DNA of 38,966 nt from a virus. This document shows, in pieces, positions 25,968-35,600 of the stretch. Under the pieces are notes generated by a model. It was not told where the DNA came from. It saw only the letters and a list, made by a program, of their open reading frames with translations, and did not search any database. Position 1 is the first letter of the stretch. Each line of letters begins with the position of its first letter. The position numbers and the translations under genes are program-made. The DNA lies in IMG/VR virus record IMGVR_UViG_3300030104_003665, positions 4,948-43,913 of that record; one strand, given 5' to 3'.

Positions 25968-27641
25968 ATGAGTAAAAAACAAACAAAAATATCACCTTTA
26001 AAGCATTACGAAGGAACGCCAGCAGGCCAACATCCTCACCCGCATGGTAATCCTAATAGTCAGTATCAGCCAGGAAATTTAGATCCTGATGATCCAGATG
26101 CGTTTATGAATTTAGGGTTAAATGCTACTCTAGGTGGACTAGTAACTTCGCAACAAGATGTTTTTTCGGCTGAACAGCAAGCTAATCAAACACGAGGTCA
26201 ATTTGATGCTTTTGGATTTGAAAACTTTATGGGTAGTTTACAGAATCCATATGCTGATATACAAACTGAATTTGATAATTTAGGAGCTGGATATCAAAAT
26301 GTAACACAAGGTATGACTAGTGTTATGGATGAAACTTATTACGATTATGAACCTATAAGAGGTAAACCTGGTGATCCCGGTGGTAGATTAGTTCAAAAAA
26401 CAAGACCTAAATATGAAAATGTTTATGCTGGTGCTAAAAACGTGTTTGCAGGTGCTAGAAACACTTTTGCTGGTATGGAAAATGCTTTCGCGGGTCTTGA
26501 AAACCAGTTTGCTGGTATGGAAAACCAATTTTCTGGTTTAGAAAATCAATTTGAAGGCATGGAAAATCGTTATGAAGATATGACGGTAGATATGCGTGCC
26601 GCTGATTTTGCGGCTCAGCAAACACAGCAACAACAAGCGAATATAATGCAAGGTTTAAGAGGTGCTGCTGGTAGTAGTGGTATTGCAGGTTTAGCACAAG
26701 CAATGGCTAATCAAGGACAATTAGCAGCTCAACAACAAGCGGCTAACATTGGCCAACAAGAAAGACAAAATCAAATGTTAGCAGCTCAAGAAGCCACTAG
26801 AATAGATATGGCACAAAGAGGTGAAGCATCTAGACTAGCAACTCAAGAGGCTCAAGCTGGTATGGCTATTCAGCAAGCAGAAAGAGCCGGTGCAGCGCAA
26901 TTACAAGCGCAAACTGCTCAGGCAGCTATGGCAAATCAAATGGCAGAACGTCAAGGTGAAATGCAGGCGCAGCAAATGAGAATGCAAGGGGCGGCACAGC
27001 AACAAGCCATGATATTAGGTGGCGCTCAAACGCTACAAAGTCAACAAATAGCAGCTGCTCAACAATTACAAAATCAACAGATAGCATCTGAAATGCAGTT
27101 ACAACAAATGGATTTTAGAGGTGCTTTACAAGCTGAGCAAAATGCAATATCACAAGCTAACCTAATAGCTCAAGGTGCTTGGGCTGCTGATATGGCGGCT
27201 GCACAAGGCGCTATGGATGTTCAAGCTATGGAGTTTGGTCAGTTATCAACTCAACTAGGTATGGATTACGCAGAATTAGCTGGTGCTAGAGAAGCTTTTC
27301 AAATGGGTCAACAAAATTTACTTTCTTATGCTGGTCTAGAACAAGGGGTCAACATGCAACGAGCTGCGAACAAGGGACCAAGCTTAATTGAGGAAGGTAT
27401 TAAATGGTATATGATGTCTAAAATTAGTGATAGAAGGTTAAAGAAAAATATAAGCAAAATTGGTAAGTCACATAGCGGATTAAATATATATAGTTTTGAA
27501 TATAAAGATTCAAAATATGGTAAAGGATTATTCCAAGGTGTAATGTCTGACGAAATACCACAAGAAGCGGTTATACAAATGGACAACGGTTATGATGCTG
27601 TAGATTACAGTAAGTTAGATGTAGAATTTAAACAAATATAA
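25968..27641 (+). CDS. Virion protein with heptapeptide repeats and C-terminal S74-like intramolecular chaperone
   Basis: The N-terminus is His/Pro/Asp-rich (about 10-45). Residues 151-206 are eight copies of a seven-residue unit like NQFAGME. Next is a long Gln/Ala/Met-rich helical region (about 207-460) opening with QQQQANIMQGLRGAAGSSGI. The last 71 residues begin with SDRRLKKNI (Ser487) and include GLNIYSFEYKD and GLFQGVMSDEIPQEAV. This resembles a short peptidase S74 (endosialidase-type) chaperone, which trimerises a fibre and self-cleaves just before the Ser, with a Lys in the dyad. The chaperone is shorter than the usual 100-160 residues. The protein probably forms an extended coiled-coil fibre or internal rod; cleavage is inferred. 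Confidence 0.7.
   Translation: MSKKQTKISPLKHYEGTPAGQHPHPHGNPNSQYQPGNLDPDDPDAFMNLGLNATLGGLVTSQQDVFSAEQQANQTRGQFDAFGFENFMGSLQNPYADIQTEFDNLGAGYQNVTQGMTSVMDETYYDYEPIRGKPGDPGGRLVQKTRPKYENVYAGAKNVFAGARNTFAGMENAFAGLENQFAGMENQFSGLENQFEGMENRYEDMTVDMRAADFAAQQTQQQQANIMQGLRGAAGSSGIAGLAQAMANQGQLAAQQQAANIGQQERQNQMLAAQEATRIDMAQRGEASRLATQEAQAGMAIQQAERAGAAQLQAQTAQAAMANQMAERQGEMQAQQMRMQGAAQQQAMILGGAQTLQSQQIAAAQQLQNQQIASEMQLQQMDFRGALQAEQNAISQANLIAQGAWAADMAAAQGAMDVQAMEFGQLSTQLGMDYAELAGAREAFQMGQQNLLSYAGLEQGVNMQRAANKGPSLIEEGIKWYMMSKISDRRLKKNISKIGKSHSGLNIYSFEYKDSKYGKGLFQGVMSDEIPQEAVIQMDNGYDAVDYSKLDVEFKQI
26418..26585 (+). repeat. Eight tandem 21-base (7-codon) repeats
   Basis: Units run NVYAGAK, NVFAGAR, NTFAGME, NAFAGLE, NQFAGME, NQFSGLE, NQFEGME, NRYEDMT. 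The consensus is Asn-x-aromatic-x-Gly-hydrophobic-charged. The DNA copies differ at third positions and drift at both ends, which indicates selection on protein spacing rather than a recent DNA expansion. Confidence 0.85.
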
Positions 27642-27643
27642 AT

Positions 27644-29590
27644 ATGGCAAAATACGGGGCAGATGCAACTATAGTAAATGCAGCATATAGAGCGGCAATG
27701 GCTAACGCGCCTAAAGACGTAAGTACAATACTTGATAACCAACTTAGAAGTTATCAATATACTATGGCTCAAATTAACAATAGTTGGAATAATGTAATGA
27801 AAATGGGTGGTCAACTTTTAGGTATGGCGGCTACTGGTCTCAAAAAAAGAGCAGAAAGAAGAGCTTTTGGTTCTACTGTCAAAGATGAATTTGGTAATGC
27901 TTTTTTAATGGATGGTAGTGAGTTTACTAAAACTATAGATAACGATAAGTTTAACGACCAACTTCCTGAGGTTGAATATGACCCAAGTAATCCTACTGGA
28001 AACTGGAGATCTAGAACAGAAGTTACAGAAATTATGGGTTTAAAAGACATAAGCAAGGCTTATAGAGAAACTTTTAAACAAAACCCTTTTAGTCCAGAAA
28101 GCATAGCTGAAAGAATGGAGTTAAATCAAAAAAAGCAAAGAATATATACTCAAATAGACCAATTAAGAGCGGGTTATGGTAGTTTAGAACAAATATTCGC
28201 TAATGAAGGTTATAGTAAAAATGCAATAGCCTCTAATTATGGTGATTCTCGTTTTTTAGCTGCTATAGCTGGTGAATCTGAGCTTGGAGATAAAATAATT
28301 AAAGGACATGATAATAATGGTAATATAATACTAAAACTGGTTGATAGAAATAACAACGCTATATTACAAGATATGAGTCAACCAATGTCACAAGATAATA
28401 AACAGCTAACTGTTAGGGCTGATGAGCTAGATAGTTTAATAATACCAAAAGATCAAGCTGTTTTACAAGCAATGAATCAAAGTTTTGAAAGTCTTAGAGC
28501 ACAAGGCGCTAGTGGTGCTAAAGGTGTAAGCTGGGAAACAGTACAAGGTAAATATAGAAATGATCTTGATAATGTTATAAGTACAGAAAAACAATTACAT
28601 TATGCCATGCATGAAGATGGTTTTTTTAATTTCTCAAGTAGTTTTGTTGATGATTTAACAAACCAAGGTTTTACTTCAGCAAATTTATTTATTGCTTTAG
28701 ATCGTAAATTACCTGTTGATGAAAAAGGTAATCCAGCTATTGATATTAGTAAAGGTAGTGACCCAAATGCTTTTGATGCTCAAGATTTTGCTACCCCAGG
28801 TAATTATTCAAAAATTATTCAAGCAATAACAAATAGAAGAAGTAGATTTTATAATGAAGATGTAACTAGAGAGGTTTTTAAAGAATGGGCTGTACAAAAA
28901 GGAGCGGATGTTTTCGCATATGGTACAACTCAAAGAAAAGAAGTTAATCCTTGGGGTACTAATGCTCAAATGCGAAAGATGTTCTTCCCACCAAATCAAA
29001 CTTTTAAAGGTGGTGTTATGGGTAGTCAATTAAACAATGTTGTATCAAGATTTATGCAAGGTTCTTTTCCATCTCAAGATGGTAGCGTTTGGAATGTAGA
29101 TAAGAAAACACAATCATGGACTAATAGTGTTAGCGGGGAAACTATGTCTGGAGATGAAATGATAAAAGCACATCAACAAATGTTAACTGGAGATAAGGAA
29201 GATGTATTTGACTTAATTTCAGACGCTAGATTCCAAAGATTTAGAGGAGTTGAAGGCGGAAGCAGTACTCAAGAAACAGCTAGTAGTGTCACTGATAAAC
29301 AAAAAAGTATAATATCAGGATTATTCGGTAAAAACGCAAAAGAAAAACAAGCTGTTACGAAACTAAGAGAAATGTTCCCAGATTTATCTGTTAAGATTCA
29401 AGAGGCCGATATGTTTGACAGTTCTATAATAGAAGTAGACGGACAAAGATTTGACGTGGAAAATAAAAAAGAAATGGGCTCTTTAATTAATAAATTAAAT
29501 GAATTAATAGGTAATATACAAGGCGTTAAAGGAGTTGGAAGTGCTGGGCAGTCAGATCCAACAACTGCAAAAGGTAAATACGACTTTTAA
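27644..29590 (+). CDS. Large hypothetical virion-type protein (648 residues)
   Basis: The start follows the previous stop by two bases. The N-terminus is helical (about 1-70: IVNAAYRAAMANAPKD, YQYTMAQINNSWNNVM) with a short Gly/Ala/Met-rich segment (MKMGGQLLGMAATGLKKRAE). The rest is mostly charged and helical, including a Lys/Gln-rich segment at about 150-190, RRSRFYNEDVTREVFKEWAV (about 396-415) and MRKMFFPPNQTFKGGVMG (about 444-461), and a Lys-rich end. No enzyme motif is recognised. It sits between the S74 protein and the giant candidate ejection protein, so it may be an internal core or ejected protein analogous in position to the internal virion proteins of podoviruses. Confidence 0.6.
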   Translation: MAKYGADATIVNAAYRAAMANAPKDVSTILDNQLRSYQYTMAQINNSWNNVMKMGGQLLGMAATGLKKRAERRAFGSTVKDEFGNAFLMDGSEFTKTIDNDKFNDQLPEVEYDPSNPTGNWRSRTEVTEIMGLKDISKAYRETFKQNPFSPESIAERMELNQKKQRIYTQIDQLRAGYGSLEQIFANEGYSKNAIASNYGDSRFLAAIAGESELGDKIIKGHDNNGNIILKLVDRNNNAILQDMSQPMSQDNKQLTVRADELDSLIIPKDQAVLQAMNQSFESLRAQGASGAKGVSWETVQGKYRNDLDNVISTEKQLHYAMHEDGFFNFSSSFVDDLTNQGFTSANLFIALDRKLPVDEKGNPAIDISKGSDPNAFDAQDFATPGNYSKIIQAITNRRSRFYNEDVTREVFKEWAVQKGADVFAYGTTQRKEVNPWGTNAQMRKMFFPPNQTFKGGVMGSQLNNVVSRFMQGSFPSQDGSVWNVDKKTQSWTNSVSGETMSGDEMIKAHQQMLTGDKEDVFDLISDARFQRFRGVEGGSSTQETASSVTDKQKSIISGLFGKNAKEKQAVTKLREMFPDLSVKIQEADMFDSSIIEVDGQRFDVENKKEMGSLINKLNELIGNIQGVKGVGSAGQSDPTTAKGKYDF

Positions 29591-29605
29591 AAATAAAAAT
29601 TAAAT

Positions 29606-32600
29606 ATGTTAGAACAATTATATCAAGGACTTTTTACCGATGGTTTTTTTACTGGAAGCTTTCAAGATTTTCAAAATAGATTTGAAGATGAAGAGTTTAG
29701 AAAAAAACTACATGCTGGTATTGTAGGTGATGGTGACTTTACAGGTGATTTTGAAAAATTTGAAAAAACTTTTTTGGGAAAGACACAAGGCTCAACGGTA
29801 GATTCGACGATGAGCCAAGGAAGTATGGGATCACAATTGGGCGATGGTTCTTTGGCGCAACAAGAAAATAAAGGTTGGTTCGCACAGGCTATGGAAGCTG
29901 GTGCGGTTAATGCTGATTTATATGATGATGCTGATGCTATTTTTGATATAAATTCTACTGAAGAAGCTAGAAAATTAAATGATAAAGAACTACAAACTTA
30001 CATAGATTTAGTTACAAAATCTAAAATTTCTGCAGCTGAAATGGAAGAATTAGATAAATTTACAAAATCTTTTTCTAAATATAATGCGGCTGGAGAAAAT
30101 TGGTTTATGTCTACTATAAATGCTATTAACGAAAACGGTGGTGTTACAGGTGGTGGTTTAAAAGGTTTTGCTCAAGCAGCTGTGCAAAGTTATAGATCAA
30201 TGGCAAACGAGGAATTAGCGAAAGAAGCTATTGCACCAACATTAGCAGCGGCTGGTACTGGCGCGGCTGCTACAGCATATGGTTTTGGTATTGGAGCTTT
30301 GCCCGCTGGGTTAGCTGGAATGTTTGGCTCTATGAATTATGGCTTAGAAACTATAGCTACTTTTAATGAGCTACTTGAAGAAGAAATAAAAGCAAGAGGT
30401 TTAGAATTTACACCAGAATCTATAAGAACGGTAATGGCAGATGATGAGGCTAGGGCAAGAATAAAAAGTTTAGCTAGAAAAAGAGGCGCAACAATTGGTA
30501 CTATAGAGGGTGCAACAAATTTAGTTGGCGTAAAAGGAGCCGGATTCGTACTTAAAGCAGGTGAAGATGTTAGTAGTACTATTGGTAAAGCAGCTATCAA
30601 ATCGGCAAGCGCAACTACAGCTGGTACAATAGAAGCTGGTGGAAGTGGTTTTGGTGAATTTTTAGGTGCTAAAGCTGCTGGTAAAGAAGCTACTGGTGCT
30701 GATATAATTTTAGAAAGTTTTTCTGGTGGTGTTGTAAAAGCACCTATAGATGTTGCTACAGCTAGTGTTGATTTAGCTATGAATAGACCAACATATGAAG
30801 TTAATGGTAAAAAAGTAAAAAAACAATCTGTTTTAGATTATGTTAATGGTGCTACAACAGCTGAGGAAATAGGTAATTTAAATGTAAAAGTTGAAAATGA
30901 TAACGCTTTTTCTAAAATTATTAATGAAAGAATTATTAACAAAGAATTAGAAACTCAAGTTGACGCTAAAATATCAAATATAGATGATAGAAATCAAATG
31001 GTTGAGCTTGAAAAACAAAGACTTAAAGCTGAAATTGATTCTAAAAAAACTGGTATACAAGCTGTTCCTGGTGCTAAAGAAAGTTTAGAAAATATCCAGA
31101 GTGAAATGGATAATATTATTTCAAAATATTCAAGTGTCGATGGTAGAACAAAAGATGTCAAAGCTAGAGTTAAAAAAGCTCAACAAGTAAGAGAAATCAA
31201 ATTAGAAAAAACAAAACAATTTGCTAAAATATCAAGTGAGCAATTAGGGTTTAATCCTTTTGAAAGTTTTAAAACTAATAATGATTTTGTTAATAATTTA
31301 GTATCAAGAGTTATGTCGCTGCAACAATATGAGTTTGACGGTGTTAAAGTTGATTTATCAAAAATGACAGAAGATCAAATTAACACTGAGGCAAACAGAA
31401 TTGCTGATAGCGCTTATAACGCCGGCGCGGTAAATATACCTACGGCAGATGGTAATCAAGCTATAATGATTAACGAAGAAGCTGCTTTTAAATATAAAAC
31501 ATTAGAAGTAGGTTCACATGAAGTTTTACACGGTGTTTTAAGAGGTGCTTTGGCTAACATGGATATTGATACGAGAAAAAAAGTTATAAAGGATTTTAAA
31601 ACTCAAGTAGAAAAAAATCTTGGAAAAAATGTCGTTGGTGCTATAGAAGCTAGATTGAAAAATGATTACGGTGATACTATTGATTTAGATACTACTGACG
31701 AATGGTTTACTGGTTTGTCTGATATTATAGAAGATAAAAATAATAATATAACATACGAAAATAATAAAGGATTTTTTAATAATATAAAAAACAAAGTAGC
31801 TAGTATATTTAAAAAACAAACACCATACAAAAATTTAAGTATAGAAACCGGTGAAGATGCTTTTGGTTTTATGAAAGAGTACAGTAAAAACGTTAAAGAA
31901 GGTAAACTTAGCGAAAGTATGGTTGCATTTGCAAAAACTGGTAAAGCAACACCGATTCAAGAAGGAGCTAAATTTTCAAAAAGAGATTATACGCCTTCGC
32001 AAACAACAAAAGAAATAAATGACCTTGGGAAACAAATTGTAGACGAAGATGGTACTATTACAAATTTAGAGGAAGAAGGTGTTGGTAATGTTTATTACGA
32101 AGCAGAAGCAGATAATATTGTAAGTAAAATAGAAAAACAAGGTTATTTAGATAATTTGATAGCATCTAAATACAAAGGCGATGTTGTACCCGCTAACTTT
32201 GTTAAACAAGTTTTATCTGAACTATCGCAACATATTAAAAATTATAAACCTGAAACACAGTTAAATATAGATCCAGCTAAAAGAACTGGTTTGTTTGGTT
32301 GGATAAATCCACAGATAGCAAATAAAGCAGCTGCTGTTTACAATAGAGAGTACAAAGGTGATGAAGCTATTAAAGGCGCTAAAGATGTAGGTGAGACAAC
32401 TAAAGAAGGTGATGTTAAAATTCAAGTAGCAGCAGAAACAGACACTAGATTAAAAGCTCTTGAAACAGAAGATTTATCACCAGCGGCTCAACAAAGAAAA
32501 AAAGCAGAAAAAGCTAAAGCAAAAATACAAAAAACATCTAAATTAAGAAAACAAATAGGTATAGAAGAAGGCGGTAAATTATATAACAAAATTATAGACG

Positions 32601-35600
32601 CTGCAAAACAATCTTTATTAAAAGCTTATGAAGCTGGTACTTCTGCTAGAAACATACAAAGAAAATTAAGGGATCAAGCTAGTAGTTATTTATTTAGCGA
32701 TATTAAAAAGTTTTTAGGTACAAAAGAGTATATAAACAATTTAAAAGAGTTTAGAGTGCCTATAATAGATGCTTTATTTACAGCTGACTTAGTACAAATA
32801 GAAAGACTAGTTCCTGAAAACGAGAGAATATTTACTAAGTTTGAAAGAAAGCTTACTAGAAAAGCAGATGTTGAAGCAGCTGTTGATCAAGGTTTATTAC
32901 CAGCAGAAGCGTTAAATACTTACGATAGAGATAAATCTGTAAATCTTTATACAAAAATAATGCCATCTGAAAGTAAGTTTATAGCTTTTTTTGATCCACC
33001 AGGCTCTTTACCTTCTAAAAAAGATCCAACTAAAATGGTTAGAAGTGGATTAAAAGGCACTAGAAAAGACACTTTAGCTAGACAGTTGTCAGGAGCTCTG
33101 TCTTTTGATGCTACGTTGCAAGTAGCACAAGAACCTGACGTGATAGAAAAAAGATTACAATTTGCTAAAATAAATAATACTGAAATATTAAAAGATGATA
33201 TTAGTGTTTTAGCAGCAACAATACATAGAGATCCAAGTGTTAAGTTTGCTAAAGGTAATGTTCAAATATTAGAAGACCCTAAAAAGAAAAAAATATATGA
33301 TTATGGCAATAAAGTTGCTAGAGCTTATACTGTTGTTGAAGATATATTTTATAATAATAGGCTAGATTATTATCAAAACTTAACACCAGAACAAAAGAAA
33401 AAACATGGTGGTAAAAAAATGGTTGATATCGCTATTGATCAATACTTATCAAGACCAATTGAACGTTTAGATGGTAGCCGTATAGTTGATATAATAAGAA
33501 AAAGTAGAAAAAGAGGACAGAAAGTTAGTGAAGCGTATGAACAATACTTTATAACATCGGCCAACAAGGCTATAAAAGCTATAACGGGCACAAAAGCGAA
33601 AGTCAATGTTGTTGTTAGAGAAGGTGGTATACCAGATGTTCATTTTCAATTTAACAGTACAACAGTAGGTCTTGAAATAAAAATGGATACAGCTAGAGGC
33701 GTGTCTTCTACGTGGAAGTTTGATGGTACTTACTCTGTTAATAATCCTATAGAAACAAAAGCTCAAGAAAGTCTAATTGAGCAAATAAAAAACACGGCTA
33801 AAATGAAAGTGTTTGAAGGTATGGATTTTGTTAAAGGAGTTACTAGAGAACAGTTTGAAACATTAAAAAAACACAAGCATAATTTTAATAAATATGTTGA
33901 TGTTACTGCGGATTATTTATCTTGGCAGTACACAAACAAAGCAATGCCTGAATATTTTATAAACATAGGCGAAGCTGGTGCTTTTTACATGCTTGGTGAT
34001 AATTCTGCTGTAAATGCAATGGTTTTAGATATAGCTGAAAAATTAGGCATTCCAAAATTACAAGGTAATTATAAACTTTATTCTAGACTTAATACTTCTT
34101 CAAAATTTAGAAAAGGAGATGGTAGAAAGCCAGTAACAATTAGAACTGATGTTCAAATAGATACAAAGTCTAAAGATAATTTTACAAATGGTTTTTCACC
34201 TGTAAACCTTGCTGTATCAAAAGATATGAATAATTTTGTTAAAGAATTAAATAATTCTTTAGTAAGCTTTAGTAAAGGTAAAAATACTTCAAACATAGAT
34301 AACGCTGTTAAGTTTTCTCGTTCAAGTAAAAACAAATCTAAAGGTATTACTATTTTAGATTTTGATGATACGTTGGCTACAACTAAATCTTTAGTTAAAT
34401 ATACAACTCCAGATGGCAAAACTGGAACTTTAAACGCAGAGCAATACGCTAACACATATGAAGATTTATTAGCGCAAGGTTATACTTTTGATTTTTCAGA
34501 TTTTAGTAAAGTAATTAAAGGTAAAATAGCACCATTATTTAATAAAGCAATGAAACTTCAAAACAAGTTTGGCTCTAAAGACATGTTTATATTAACTGCT
34601 AGACCAGCTGATTCAGCAGTTGCAATACGTGATTTTTTAAAAGCAAATGGCTTAAACATACCTTTAAAAAACATTACTGGTCTTAGTAACTCAACCTCAG
34701 AAGCTAAAGCGCTATGGATTTCTGAAAAAGTTGCTGAAGGTTATAATGATTTTTATTTTGCTGATGATGCTTTACAAAATGTGCAGGCAGTTAAAAACAT
34801 GTTAGATCAATTTGATGTTAAATCTAAGATTCAACAAGCTAAAGTTAAGTTTAGCAAAGGTATGAGTAAAGATTTTAATAAAATATTAGAAACAACAAAA
34901 GGTGTTCCAGCTGAAAGTATAATATCAAGAGTTAGAGCTATTGAGCGTGGTGCTAAAAAAGGAAAATATGCTTTTTTCTTACCACCATCCGCGGAAGATT
35001 TTAAAGGTTTGTTATATTATTTTATGGGTAAAGGTAGACAAGGAGATAAAGATGCTGCTTTTTTAAAGAAAGCTTTGATTGATCCTTTAAATAGAGCTTA
35101 TACAGAGTTTAACGGCGCTAGGCAAGTTATAACAAATGATTATAGAACTTTAAAAAAATCAATGCCAGAAGCCGCGAAAAAAGCAAATCAACAAAGTCCA
35201 GATGCTGATTTTACATATGGAGATGCTATTAGAGTTTATCTTTGGAACAAGTCAGGCTTTGATATTCCTGGTTTAACTGAAACAGAAATAAACAAATTAG
35301 TAGATATGGTAACTAACGATCCTCAGTTACAAGTATTTGCTGACAAAGTAGGTTTAATATCTAGACGACCTGAAGGTTATACTCAACCAGGTGAATATTG
35401 GAAAATTGGAGATATTAGAAATGATTTAGATGATGCCATAAATAAAGTTGGTAGAAAAGAGTATTTTGCTGAATTTATTGAAAACACTGAAGAGGTTTTT
35501 GGTAAAATGGTAAATGGTAAACTTACTGGCGATAATATAAATAAAATAGAATCTATATACGGTACAAACTTTAGAGAGGCTTTAGAAGATATATTATATA

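Noticed and set aside
26418-26585. CRISPR-like array
   Set aside because: The repeats are contiguous seven-codon units inside a coding frame, with no spacers and only protein-level identity.
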